NCBI GenBank assembly: GCA_963796145.1
Contig: CAWCKO010000075.1
Location: 107,796 to 171,795, forward strand
DNA: 64,000 nucleotides
From: PALSA-350 sp963796145
GTDB taxonomy: Bacteria; Acidobacteriota; Terriglobia; Terriglobales; Acidobacteriaceae
Direction: 5' to 3'
Of the stretch, positions 26,971 to 36,167 are shown in pieces. The first letter of the stretch is position 1, and each line of letters begins with the position of its first letter. The notes below the pieces were generated by a model that was not told where the DNA came from, searched no databases, and saw nothing but the letters and a program-made list of their open reading frames with translations. A program made the position numbers and the translations under genes.

Positions 26971-28005
26971 ATGAACAATAGCAACTCAGACGCAGCGGTT
27001 CGGCTGCCGCGAACATACGACGCGAAGCTGCTCATGCGCGATCTCCAGATTTTGCGCGATGTCCCGTCCGCTCCCCAACCGGGCCCCTATCACAAGGGCG
27101 AATGGACCGGTATAGCGCTGCATTCCATGGGAGGCAAAGACTCGGTCTTTCCCAGTTCGCCCGGCATGGACCGCTACGAGGAAACCGAGAGTTTGCGGCG
27201 AACTCCCTATTTCAAGCAGATACTGGATGAACTGGAGTGCCCGAAAGAGGTCGTTCGAATTCTTTTTCTGCCACCGGGCGGCCACATCAAAGACCATTTT
27301 GACTTTCATACCAGTTTCCAATTCGGGCTTGTTCGCCTGCACATCCCGATACTTACCGATCCGGATGTGGCCTTCGTAATCGATGGCAATCGGATGAATT
27401 GGAAAGCAGGGGAACTATGGTATGGCGATTTTTCGAGAGTCCATTCCGTCAAGAATGACAGCCAGATCGTTCGCGTTCACATTGTCATCGACGTTCAGAT
27501 CAACGATTTCCTGCTGAGCCTGTTCCCCGACGATTTCGTTGCGCGGCGGCGCGCCGAAGGGATCTCGATGACGCGTGAGCCCATCCCCGCTTCCGAAGCC
27601 GAGCTGCGGCGCCTGGTTTGCGACTTCCGCATTCCCGGCGAGTTCATGCCAATGTTCGTAATCGGGAAATCTCTCTTCTCGCTGGCGAAAGGCGCTCTGG
27701 CTTCTGTCCGATTAATAGATGGCAAGTTAACGGCGCTGGTGAACAACGAACCGGCATTCCGATTGGATCGCATATCCGGTAACACCTTTGCCATCGCCGG
27801 TGTGCCTCCTGGCATCACTTTGGAGTTTCAGGAAGAGAATCATATCGTCCGCGCAGTGCTGCTGAACCTGAAGGGTCTGCCTAAGGATCTTTATTCGGCC
27901 CGGCTTGGAAAGTTTCAGGGACCGTCCATCGTGGACAGACAGGTGACGCTGCCGGTGCTCTCCGCCGACGCGCTTTTGGCCGCCAACGCCACGGGCGTGC
28001 TGTAA
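26971..28005 (+). CDS. Aspartyl/asparaginyl beta-hydroxylase family protein
   Basis: A 344-residue protein using the ATG at 26971, which has GGAG six nt upstream; an upstream ATG at 26902 is in frame but lacks a ribosome site. The N-terminal two thirds match the Asp/Asn beta-hydroxylase fold (Fe(II)/2OG). PPGGHIKDHFDFH contains the first histidine (about H105), then VRLHIPI (about R122), RVHSVKND (about H158) and RVHIVIDV (Arg about 168 for 2OG). The remaining 110 residues resemble nothing I recognise. It is transcribed away from the NRPS operon across a 188-nt intergenic region. Proximity suggests a tailoring hydroxylase for the peptide, chemically distinct from the TauD-type enzyme at the other end. 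A role unrelated to the peptide cannot be excluded. Confidence 0.75.
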   Translation: MNNSNSDAAVRLPRTYDAKLLMRDLQILRDVPSAPQPGPYHKGEWTGIALHSMGGKDSVFPSSPGMDRYEETESLRRTPYFKQILDELECPKEVVRILFLPPGGHIKDHFDFHTSFQFGLVRLHIPILTDPDVAFVIDGNRMNWKAGELWYGDFSRVHSVKNDSQIVRVHIVIDVQINDFLLSLFPDDFVARRRAEGISMTREPIPASEAELRRLVCDFRIPGEFMPMFVIGKSLFSLAKGALASVRLIDGKLTALVNNEPAFRLDRISGNTFAIAGVPPGITLEFQEENHIVRAVLLNLKGLPKDLYSARLGKFQGPSIVDRQVTLPVLSADALLAANATGVL

Positions 28006-28050
28006 AGCGGGTATTTTGTTCAGCGAAGCATGGGCGAATGCTTGCCACCG

Positions 28051-29190
28051 ATGAAGATCTTCCATTTAGTTCCCGACCTCAATTACGGAGGGCTTCAAGA
28101 AGTTGTGCGGAGACTCGCTCTTTGCCAACTGCGATCCGGCCACTCCGTGAGAATTGGGTGTTGGACTAACTCGAGTAACCACCCGGAGGCTGAACGCGAA
28201 TTGGAGCAGGCAGGCGCTGGCATCGTCTACCTGCGGCGCGCACCTGATGGCACTTTGTCGTTTCATCGACGGTCGCTGTTGCGGATGCTTAAGAGTTACC
28301 TGGGTAGGCAGAATGCAGACATCCTGCATGTCCACAACCCCTTCGACTACTACCTGTATGGAGCGATCGCGGCCCGAATGGCGGGCGGGACAACGATTGT
28401 GCAGACCCTTCATGCGACTGTGATGTTCGACCTGGCCGCGAGAAGATCCGCCGGCGCTGGCCGCTTGAAGGTGGCGCGCACCAAGGCGAAATTCTGGGCC
28501 GCCGCCATGTTGACGGACAAGGTTGTTTCGGTCTGCTCGGAATCGGAGGTCATTCTGCGCAGCATATTCACTCTACCCGGTAAGAAACTGTGCGCGATAG
28601 ACAATGGCATAGAATTGGCTCCATTTCTAGCGGTGCCCGCCCGACCTCTTCGGAATGAGATCGTTTTCGGCGCCGTGGGACGAATGTCATTCGAAAAAAA
28701 TCACCGCGTACTGATAGATGCGTTCGCGCTGGCGCGCCGCAACCACGGCAATATCCGCCTCCGCCTTCTCGGAAGCGGACCTCTTGAACAAAAGCTGCGG
28801 GAACAAGCCGTTCATCATGGCTTGGGCGATTTGGTGGAGTTTTGCGGCTTCAGCCACGATGTTTCCGGGTTTTTAGCGGGCTTGGATGTCTTCGTGTTGC
28901 CTTCCATCAGCGAGGGTCTGCCTTTAAGCTTGCTCGAAGCCATTGCTTCCGGTCTTCCGGTAGTCGCCACAAAGGTGGGCGGAGTTCCGCAAATCGTCCA
29001 CAACACGGATAGCGGTTGGTTATGCGAGCCGCAGGACACCGCCGCTCTTGGGGCAGCTTTGGAATCGGCGATCGCCTGCTCAGACCGAAAGAACAAGGGC
29101 GAACGAGCCCGGCATCTGGTGGCGGAGCACTATGCGGCCGAGCGAATGAGTCGCGATTATGATCTGCTCTATCGACAGCTATTGGGTTAA
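28051..29190 (+). CDS. GT4-family glycosyltransferase
   Basis: A 379-residue retaining glycosyltransferase of GT-B fold. The N-terminal domain shows LNYGGLQEVVRRLA, a GG loop typical of GT4. The C-terminal domain has GRMSFEKNHRVLIDAF, then PSISEGLPLSLLEAIASGLPVVATKVGG with the E-x7-E motif binding the nucleotide sugar. The product is probably a cytoplasmic or membrane-associated enzyme. An in-frame ATG at 28030 would add seven residues; neither start has a strong Shine-Dalgarno. It is 45 nt after the Asp/Asn hydroxylase and likely in the same transcript. With the Wzm/Wzt-type exporter in the neighbouring operon it may glycosylate the peptide (inference). Donor and acceptor are unknown. Confidence 0.88.
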   Translation: MKIFHLVPDLNYGGLQEVVRRLALCQLRSGHSVRIGCWTNSSNHPEAERELEQAGAGIVYLRRAPDGTLSFHRRSLLRMLKSYLGRQNADILHVHNPFDYYLYGAIAARMAGGTTIVQTLHATVMFDLAARRSAGAGRLKVARTKAKFWAAAMLTDKVVSVCSESEVILRSIFTLPGKKLCAIDNGIELAPFLAVPARPLRNEIVFGAVGRMSFEKNHRVLIDAFALARRNHGNIRLRLLGSGPLEQKLREQAVHHGLGDLVEFCGFSHDVSGFLAGLDVFVLPSISEGLPLSLLEAIASGLPVVATKVGGVPQIVHNTDSGWLCEPQDTAALGAALESAIACSDRKNKGERARHLVAEHYAAERMSRDYDLLYRQLLG

Positions 29191-29301
29191 ACAGTTGTCG
29201 TCTCAACTCGAGATAAGCAGCACACTCTCGCCTCCAGCATTACGCTTGACAATAAACTGCAGATCTCTCCGCCTCAGGGGGGCGGGTACCTCGGAGACCG
29301 C

Positions 29302-29652
29302 ATGCCTCAAAGCCCTCAACAGCCGCGTCCACCGCGTACGCCTCTCCCCGTCGGCTACCGCCAAGGGATCATCACGGCGATTACCGTCCTTCTCGGGTTC
29401 TCTCTCCTTTTTTTGCGCTATTGGGACTTTGAACTGCCAGGAGCCTGGAGTGTTTCTTCAGCGATCGCTGCCGTCTTGATGGCGTTGTCTATCGCACTGC
29501 AGATGGTGGCATTGTGGAGATCGTTGCAGATTAAAGATGACGATGAACACGAGTACGCCAAGACTCTGCGCTGGTTTCTCTCATCCGCCGTGGTGCTGCT
29601 GATAGCCGTTGCTCTCGCATGGCTATCGTTGTCCCACTTTCTCAAATTTTGA
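29302..29652 (+). CDS. Small integral membrane protein, unknown function
   Basis: 116 residues with three clear hydrophobic segments (about 20-41, 49-72, 91-113) and a proline-rich N-terminal tail. The loop before the third helix is acidic (KDDDEHE). No family was recognised. It lies 111 nt after the glycosyltransferase on the same strand and converges with the next gene. The start is an ATG at 29302 with no obvious ribosome site. Confidence 0.6.
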   Translation: MPQSPQQPRPPRTPLPVGYRQGIITAITVLLGFSLLFLRYWDFELPGAWSVSSAIAAVLMALSIALQMVALWRSLQIKDDDEHEYAKTLRWFLSSAVVLLIAVALAWLSLSHFLKF

Positions 29653-29679
29653 ATCGGCAGTCCGTAATCGGCTCTGTAA

Positions 29680-30255
29680 CTATCGCTCGGCGCTGACGAG
29701 CATCATCAAGCTCGGAGCCACAGTACAGAGGCCGCGGGATGCAGCCTGCCAAGCGGAGCCGTCGGCATAAGTCAGCGAATCCACGTCGACGGATGTCACC
29801 GCGGTGAAGCTGTTTAGAGAAAGGTCACTGGAAGCGTGCCCGTTTCCTTTAATGTCCAGGACGACGGTGACCTCTTTGGCGAGATCAGGTGCAGACGATG
29901 CGCGCACCAGGGGAATGGCTTTCCACTTGTCACTATAGCCGTGGACGGTGAGTTGCACCTTCACGATTTCCCGCGGGTTGGGATTGGTCATGATGAGGTG
30001 GATTCGCTGCACGGAACCAGTTAACGGAATGCCGTCGTTTGACCCTGGGCCGTATTCGACTTTCCTCTGGAGAAAGAACGATCCATGATTGACCTGCAGC
30101 CCGATGGGGCAGCGGTCCATGGAGTAGGGATAAAGGTTCAACGATTGGCTATTGGAAGATACGCCGTAAAGGTTGCGATGCAAGACGGTGTCTTGTCCCA
30201 TAGCGCAAGTAGTCGCGAGCACGATAGCGAGCGGCAGAAGGCGGATGGGTTTCAT
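29680..30255 (-). CDS. Secreted protein of unknown function
   Basis: 191 residues beginning with a classical Sec signal peptide (MKPIRLLPLAIVLATTCAMGQ, cleavage near residue 21). The mature part looks beta-rich, with alternating short strands such as VQRIHLIMTNP and VKVQLTVHGY and two cysteines that could form a disulphide. No catalytic motif was recognised. Exported, probably periplasmic. It is convergent with the small membrane protein upstream (27 nt apart), which supports the gene call. Confidence 0.65.
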   Translation of the reverse strand: MKPIRLLPLAIVLATTCAMGQDTVLHRNLYGVSSNSQSLNLYPYSMDRCPIGLQVNHGSFFLQRKVEYGPGSNDGIPLTGSVQRIHLIMTNPNPREIVKVQLTVHGYSDKWKAIPLVRASSAPDLAKEVTVVLDIKGNGHASSDLSLNSFTAVTSVDVDSLTYADGSAWQAASRGLCTVAPSLMMLVSAER

Positions 30256-30651
30256 GTTTGCCCCCAGGGTCGTACAAACGATGTAAACACGGTACTCCGC
30301 TTGATTTTTCGATACAAGGCCTGGCCCGGCGTCATGCTCTCAAATCCCTGCTCATCGCATTCACCCCGTACAACAGCAAACCGCTGCAGCAAGGTTACTT
30401 AAGACTAGAAGATAGTACCCCCTCCCCAGGGTCGACTCCCTCGGCTAAGTCGAATGGACTGTGTGATTTCCAGTTTGCGATCTAAATTTCAACCGAGCGC
30501 TGGTGGGGCAAAAGCATACCCCGGCGCCTGAGTAGTTCAAAAGTGATACTGCCATAACGAGACGCCTTCATTACGATTAGGCCAGTCGATGCCTCGGAGT
30601 TCTTCCGCGCGTCGCCCGATGAAGTTCAACCCACAGGAATGAGGTGTAACA
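30256..30651. other. Intergenic region with no gene recognised
   Basis: About 400 nt between two divergent genes. No open frame with family similarity, no tRNA-like fold and no strong hairpin was seen. It presumably carries both promoters. GAGGTG at about 30641-30646 is a good ribosome site for the plus-strand gene that follows. Confidence 0.5.
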
Positions 30652-31026
30652 ATGCGTTTTCTTCCGACATGTGCCCTGCTGTTGTCTCTCTCTGCCGTAC
30701 CTGCTTTCTGCCAGAGCAACAGCGCCGCCAACACCAACTCCAACACCGTGCTGCCTGCGAACGCAAACGACGCGTCCGTCGACTACGCCGCCCTGCGTGA
30801 GCGCCTGGCGGAGCAGAACAAGGTCCTGACCGATCAGGTCAACACCCAGCGCGCCATCGTCAAGAAGAACCAGGAACTGCTGAAAGAAGCGCAGAAGCTT
30901 GACGCCTCCAACAAGAAGCTGTTGGAGGAGAAGAAGAAGCTCGAGACGGAGAATGTAGACCTCGAGAAGCAACGCCAGGCTCTGAAGGCTTCGCAGCCCA
31001 TGGTAACGGCTGAGGTCTCGAACTAA
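30652..31026 (+). CDS. Secreted coiled-coil protein
   Basis: 124 residues: a signal peptide (about 1-20, ending in AFCQ), an Asn/Ala-rich linker (SNSAANTNSNTV), and from about residue 45 to 115 a highly charged continuous heptad region rich in Lys, Glu, Gln and Leu, a parallel coiled coil by appearance. No enzyme motif. A GAGGTG ribosome site precedes the ATG by 6 nt. It could be a periplasmic structural or adaptor protein; function unknown. An 8-bp hairpin 34 nt after the stop may end the transcript. Confidence 0.7.
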   Translation: MRFLPTCALLLSLSAVPAFCQSNSAANTNSNTVLPANANDASVDYAALRERLAEQNKVLTDQVNTQRAIVKKNQELLKEAQKLDASNKKLLEEKKKLETENVDLEKQRQALKASQPMVTAEVSN

Positions 31027-31408
31027 GCACCAGCCGGCGTGCTTTCATGCCGTAATTCACCGAGCTTACCAGTTGGAAGCTCGGGGAGCGTGAGGGCTGC
31101 CTACGGCGGAGTAGTTTCAAGTAGAGGGGCCACCCTACCTCAAACCTGGGCAGTCGTACTTTGGGACTGCTGATGGCAAAAGCCACAGCAGTCCCAATGC
31201 CATTTCAGGCACCTGAGTTCAGGAAGCCGGCGATCTTGCCCGCTCGATCAAATCTGCGTCTGCACTTAAGGCGATGTTTTTCATACGTTCACCCGTACAC
31301 GAACGCAGTGTAACCAATTGCGCCCACGGCGGATGTTTGGGAGATGTACAATTCCCCCTGCTTCCGGGAACACCGGATAGTCAAAATCTACCGATGCGTG
31401 GATAGCCA
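31027..31408. other. Intergenic region with two hairpins, no gene
   Basis: 31060-31084 is an 8-bp perfect stem (CCGAGCTT with AAGCTCGG) after the coiled-coil gene. 31161-31196 forms a 12-bp perfect stem (TTGGGACTGCTG with CAGCAGTCCCAA), continued past a bulged A by TGGC/GCCA around an AAAA loop. Neither is followed by a clear T-run on the plus strand. The rest appears empty. Confidence 0.55.
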
Positions 31409-32647
31409 ATGAATCGCAGATCATTACTCAAGCTCGGCGGACTCTTCGCCGTGGCCTTTCCAGCGCTCGCCTTTCAGGAAGAAAAGAGCAAGCTAAAGAT
31501 CACTGGAGTGCGCCTGGTTCGCACCCGGGCCAGGCGTCCTGTGCCCACGTACACCCCGGCTCCAGGATCGTGGTCGACGGGTGGTGTGGAAGTTGCCAAC
31601 CCTATGTCGATTTACCCGAAGTACAAGGCCACCCGGTCGCTATGGAACCCTGACCCGGGAAAGTTCGAGGGATTTTATGTCGAGATTTCTACCGACAAGG
31701 GAGTGACGGGATACGGGTACGGTGGGGCGGGCGGCGGCGCAGTTGTTGAACAGCACCTGGTGAAGTTGCTTTTGGATGAAGATCCGTTCGATGTTGAACG
31801 GCTCTGGGACATCATGTATCGCGCTACCCTGCCCTACGGGCAGGCCGGCATCGCGATCAACGCCATCAGCGGGGTCGATCTGGCCCTTTGGGATCTGATC
31901 GGCAAAGCGCTCAACCTTCCTGTTTACGAGCTGCTCGGCGGCCAGACCAAGCCGCGGATTCCGGCTTATTGCACCGGCAACGATATCGAGCAACATATCA
32001 AGTTCGGATACAAGCGGTTGAAGATTGCCATTCCCTACGGCCCCGCCGATGGCTGGGAGGGACAGCAAAAGAACCTGGAGCTGGTAAAGAAGACGCGGGC
32101 GCAGCTAGGGCCGGATGGTGACCTGATGCTCGATTGCTACATGGCATGGAACGAGCAGTACACCATCGAGATGGCTGGGCTGGTCGAACCTTATCGCGTG
32201 TACTGGATGGAAGAATGCCTGCAGCCGAGAGACTATGAAGGGTTCGGGCGCCTCAGTGCGGAGATCAAATCTACCCGGATTGCCACCGGCGAGCACGAGT
32301 ATACGCGGTACGCTTTCCGTCAACTGCTAGACCACCGCGGAGCGGCGATCTGGCAGCCCGACATACATTGGTGCGGCGGAATGACGGAACTGCGGCGAAT
32401 CGGCGCGCTGGCAGCTGCTTATGACATCCCAGTGATTCCGCATGGAGGCGGCACCTTCGATTCAATTCACTTCATCCTGGCTACTCCAAACAGTCCGTGG
32501 GCGGAGATGTTCATGCCTCCTCCAGGTGGGCCCGACGAGGTCTACCGGCGATTTGAAGAGGATAACCACATCACTCGGGGTCCGGAAGGGATCTATGCGC
32601 GTCCGTCGGACGCTCCGGGGCTGGGCTGGGATATTGAAGTTATTTAG
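31409..32647 (+). CDS. Enolase-superfamily (mandelate racemase/muconate lactonizing) enzyme, rhamnonate-dehydratase-like, with export signal
   Basis: 412 residues. The N-terminus MNRRSLLKLGGLFAVAFPALAF is a twin-arginine-like signal, unusual for a sugar-acid dehydratase. The body shows the enolase-superfamily barrel: a KRLKIAIPYG strand, the metal ligands in DLMLDCYMAWN and WMEECLQP, then ATGEHEY, and a terminal PVIPHGGG with the catalytic His. The WMEECLQPRDYEG stretch is closest to L-rhamnonate or related hexonate dehydratases (recollection of the family). It converges with an alpha-L-rhamnosidase with an 8-nt overlap of the stop regions, which supports a rhamnose-related substrate. Specificity remains an inference. 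Confidence 0.8.
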   Translation: MNRRSLLKLGGLFAVAFPALAFQEEKSKLKITGVRLVRTRARRPVPTYTPAPGSWSTGGVEVANPMSIYPKYKATRSLWNPDPGKFEGFYVEISTDKGVTGYGYGGAGGGAVVEQHLVKLLLDEDPFDVERLWDIMYRATLPYGQAGIAINAISGVDLALWDLIGKALNLPVYELLGGQTKPRIPAYCTGNDIEQHIKFGYKRLKIAIPYGPADGWEGQQKNLELVKKTRAQLGPDGDLMLDCYMAWNEQYTIEMAGLVEPYRVYWMEECLQPRDYEGFGRLSAEIKSTRIATGEHEYTRYAFRQLLDHRGAAIWQPDIHWCGGMTELRRIGALAAAYDIPVIPHGGGTFDSIHFILATPNSPWAEMFMPPPGGPDEVYRRFEEDNHITRGPEGIYARPSDAPGLGWDIEVI

Positions 32648-35000
32648 GCAGCTGCAGAGTCTGTTCGCCGGCTCGCAAAGGATATTGCCGGCCGTTCCAC
32701 TCCAGGATCCCGGGCAATCCTTTCGGTAGAGTGATGCGAAAAGACGCCTTGGTCTCGACCTGCGTGTACTGGACACGAATTTCCCCTTCTTCATGCGGCA
32801 TCGCGGCTTCGAAGTTGGCCAGCGGTCCTGGGTTCGGAGCAATGCGGACCGACGCAAATCCGGGTGAACTGGGATGAATACCCGCGACCATCGTCAGCAA
32901 ATCGTACATCGGGTGTGCGCTCCAGGCGTGGGTATCGGAGCGCGTCGGTTCCTTGGTCTCTGGAGTGGTGGTAAAACCCATGGCGATCATCTCGCGCCAC
33001 GGTCCAATGGTCCGCAGGTAAAACTCGCCCAATCCGGCCTTGTCGAGGGCTCGAGAGAGGTAGAACTGTGCGTGGTAATCGACCAAAGACATCTTGACTA
33101 CAGGGTTCTCACCCAGATTGGGTGCGATGATCTTTCGCATCACTTGCGCCTGGTCGGCGCTCGGGATCGCATCTGTCAAAACGCCGTAGATGTTGGTGTA
33201 TTGGCTGTATGTCTTCTGGTCCGGAGTATCGGCCAGCAGCCCGAGTTGCGCGTTCCAGCATTGCTGGTATACAGCCTTGGATGCCTTGCTGGCGGCTGCC
33301 CTGTATTTGTCCGCCAGATACTTTTCACCGAACGCATCTTCTAACTCGGCTGCTTGGCGAAGGGTATCTACAAATGTGAGGGTCAGCAGTGCAGACTTAG
33401 CTTCATAAGGGTGCCAGGCACCGTCATAGGGCAAGGGCTTGAGGAAGCCGTCGTCGTATTGTTTCTCCAGGAACCATTCCAGAACCGGCCGTGTGCCGGG
33501 GAGAAGTTCTTGCACAATGGCACTGTCCGGACGATACATCCAGTAGTCACGGAGCATATCGACATAGCTGAGCGAAAAATTCGGGATGAACTGTTCTAGT
33601 GAAGCTGGATAACGGCTTTGGGTAATTCCCTCGGGAACGCGGGACTCATCGAAAGCGTGCAGCGCCTGTTTTGCCAGGCGGTCGTCACCCGGCACGGTAT
33701 ACGAGATCAGACTCTGCACCCGTGTGTCGTCGATGTACTGCAACTGCTCCCAGAACGGGGTGTCCATGTAAGTGTCGTGCGCGCCCAGGCGTGCAGTACG
33801 CCAGCAGATTTCCCAGATCCTGGCGAGCAGTGGATCACTGGATGTGAAGGTGGCTCGCTGCGTGAATGGAAAGGCACTGAAATTCGCATTCAGGCTATCC
33901 AGGTGTAACGGCTCGTCTCCGGTCTGTATTTTCAGTTGCAGGTAGCGCCAGGTGCGAAACCACAGTGGCATAAACGTGCGGTTTGGTCCTCCATCGGGCA
34001 GAAACTTGTCGAACTGGCCCAACACCAGGCGGTCTCCAACCTCGTCCCGGTTACCCCGGTGATGGTGGGTGTCGTACAAAGCTTCCGTATAACCAATGTC
34101 TATCCGCGAACCTTCTCCTCCGCTGACTGTAAGCTCGGGAAAGCCCGTGACCATGGTTGCGCGATCGAGCAGGATTTCCACTTCTGCATGGGGCGGAATC
34201 ACGACCGGAGCTGCGGGGAATTGCTCCGCAGCCGGCAGATTCGTGCGGACCACCTTGCCCACAGTTGTGGGGGCAAATTCCATTTGCGGCAGGCTATCCG
34301 GAACCAGGTCCCACCGGTTGTGAGAGTCGAGGCCGGGCGGAACGGCGACGCTGTCCCTGGGATAAATTGTTTCCCGCATAACGCCCGCAGCGAAAACCCA
34401 ATGCGAGCTGGCAGAGGACCCCGCGTCTTTCCAACCCCAGTCGTAGAGCGGCGCGTCCAACCGCTCACCGGGATCGGCGGCCCAGTAGAACATGAACCCG
34501 TTGCCCATCCTTGGAATGAAGGCTTTCCCCGCTTCCTGTTCAACCTGCCAGGTGGCGTTTGTGTCGACTGCCGATTCAGCGTCGCTGTCTCCCTGCATCA
34601 GAAAAGCCGTGCGCTCGCTGATAACCGCAAGTGGGGCGTAGATACCGAAATTAAAAACAGTGGCCGCGATCACGTTGTCGCCGGCATGCAGCGCAGGCGC
34701 CAGGTCGAAGGTTTCATAGCGCCAATGCTGCAGGTCACCCTTGGCCGGCCCTTCGCCGATGCGCAGACCATTTACATAGAGCAGAAAGTGATTGTCGGCA
34801 CTGACTTCGACCAGGAAATGCCCGGCCTTGGCATCCAAATGAAGGATCTTGCGAAAATGAAAGACGCCGGGCTCGCGCAGCGGCGCGGTGGGATGCGAGA
34901 TCCACTCGGCCGTCCAATGTTCGCGCGGGGCTGCAAGCAAGGGCGAGTGGCTGCTCAGGAGCAGAAACAGGACAGCCACAATTGAAATATCACATCGCAA
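32640..35000 (-). CDS. Alpha-L-rhamnosidase, GH78 family
   Basis: A 786-residue secreted glycoside hydrolase. A Sec signal (about 1-23, ending LLAA) precedes an N-terminal beta-sandwich (DNHFLLYVNGLRIGEGPAKGD, the D-domain-like galactose-binding fold of GH78). The (alpha/alpha)6 barrel carries the signature DTPFWEQLQYIDDTRVQ, with the general-acid Glu, and later SDTHAWSAHPMYDLL. It removes terminal alpha-L-rhamnose from plant or bacterial glycans in the periplasm or outside. No frame breaks. The stop lies inside the end of the convergent dehydratase gene. Confidence 0.9.
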   Translation of the reverse strand: MRCDISIVAVLFLLLSSHSPLLAAPREHWTAEWISHPTAPLREPGVFHFRKILHLDAKAGHFLVEVSADNHFLLYVNGLRIGEGPAKGDLQHWRYETFDLAPALHAGDNVIAATVFNFGIYAPLAVISERTAFLMQGDSDAESAVDTNATWQVEQEAGKAFIPRMGNGFMFYWAADPGERLDAPLYDWGWKDAGSSASSHWVFAAGVMRETIYPRDSVAVPPGLDSHNRWDLVPDSLPQMEFAPTTVGKVVRTNLPAAEQFPAAPVVIPPHAEVEILLDRATMVTGFPELTVSGGEGSRIDIGYTEALYDTHHHRGNRDEVGDRLVLGQFDKFLPDGGPNRTFMPLWFRTWRYLQLKIQTGDEPLHLDSLNANFSAFPFTQRATFTSSDPLLARIWEICWRTARLGAHDTYMDTPFWEQLQYIDDTRVQSLISYTVPGDDRLAKQALHAFDESRVPEGITQSRYPASLEQFIPNFSLSYVDMLRDYWMYRPDSAIVQELLPGTRPVLEWFLEKQYDDGFLKPLPYDGAWHPYEAKSALLTLTFVDTLRQAAELEDAFGEKYLADKYRAAASKASKAVYQQCWNAQLGLLADTPDQKTYSQYTNIYGVLTDAIPSADQAQVMRKIIAPNLGENPVVKMSLVDYHAQFYLSRALDKAGLGEFYLRTIGPWREMIAMGFTTTPETKEPTRSDTHAWSAHPMYDLLTMVAGIHPSSPGFASVRIAPNPGPLANFEAAMPHEEGEIRVQYTQVETKASFRITLPKGLPGILEWNGRQYPLRAGEQTLQLPK

Positions 35001-35046
35001 TTCAAGAATGCCTTTCGGGGCTTAAAGTAAGAAGAGATCATACGAT

Positions 35047-36124
35047 ATGACCGAAATCAACAGCACAGATCTTCAGCAGCAATTCGCAAGCGACAATTAT
35101 GCCGGCATCTGCCCGGAGGCGTGGGCCGCCATGGAGGCGGCCAACCGCGGCCACGTATCGGGCTACGGCGATGATCCGTGGACCGCGGCTGCGGCGGATG
35201 CCTTCCGGGAATTGTTTGAGACCGAGTGCGAAGTCTTCTTTGCCTTTAATGGCACCGCGGCAAACTCCCTGGCGCTGGCTTCGCTTTGCCAGTCCTATCA
35301 TTCCGTCATTTGCTGTCAATCGGCCCACGTAGAGACCGACGAATGCGGTGCGCCCGAGTTCTTTTCCAACGGTTCCAAGCTTGTCGTTTCCGAAAGCAAG
35401 GATGGAAAGCTCACGCCGGCGGCCCTTCACCAGATCGCAACCAACCGGACGGACATCCATTTCCCTAAGCCTCGCGCGGTCACCATCAGTCAATCCACCG
35501 AAACCGGGCGCGTTTATACCGTGGAGGAGCTACGTGCGCTCTCGTCGGTCTGCAAGCAACATGGGCTGCGGTTCCACATGGACGGCGCCCGTTTCGCCAA
35601 TGCCTGCGCCAGTCTTGGCTGCGGGCCGGCGGACCTCACCTGGAAGAGCGGCGTCGACGTACTTTGCTTTGGCGGCACCAAGAACGGGATGGCGGTCGGG
35701 GAAGCAATTTTGTTCTTCGATCACAAACTAGCTGAGGATTTCGACTACCGCTGCAAGCAGGCAGGGCAACTTGCCTCCAAGATGCGCTTTCTTGCGGCGG
35801 GCTGGGTAGGCATGCTCGAAAGCGGCGCATGGCTGCGCAACGCTACGCATGCGAATGAGAGCGCCCGGTATTTAGCCGATGGACTGGCTGGTATTCCGGG
35901 TGTACACATTGTCGCCGAACCTGAAGCGAACGCGGTATTCGTCAACGCCTCTGACGAAATCCTCGAAGCCATGCGCCAACGGGAGCTGGAAGTTTTATAC
36001 CTTCATCGGGGGCGCCGCACGCTTCATGTGCTCATGGGATACAGATCGCAAACGCATCGACGAATTTTGCCGCGACTTGCGCCTTTGCGCGGAATCAACA
36101 TTGACTACCAGATCTCGAGGTTGA
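35047..36124 (+). CDS. Low-specificity threonine aldolase (one frame break)
   Basis: A PLP-dependent fold-type I enzyme of about 359 residues that cleaves L-threonine or related beta-hydroxy amino acids to glycine and an aldehyde. SDNYAGICPEAWAAM at the N-terminus, HVETDECGAPEFF, FHMDGARFANA and the PLP lysine in FGGTKNGMAVGEA are all typical. The C-terminus is broken: one extra A near 35990 shifts GELEVLYLHRG; the neighbouring frame reads FYTFIGGAARFMCSW then RIDEFCRDLR, the normal family ending, to a stop at 36124. The uninterrupted but wrong frame runs to 36171. The start ATG at 35047 lies 47 nt from the divergent rhamnosidase start. Confidence 0.88.
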
Positions 36125-36167
36125 GACCCTTTGCGTCACAAAAATCGATGTGCCCAAAATTACAACA

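Noticed and set aside
33936..34985. A 349-codon plus-strand open frame
   Set aside because: Antisense to the intact GH78 gene with no recognisable motif; the minus-strand protein has full family signatures.
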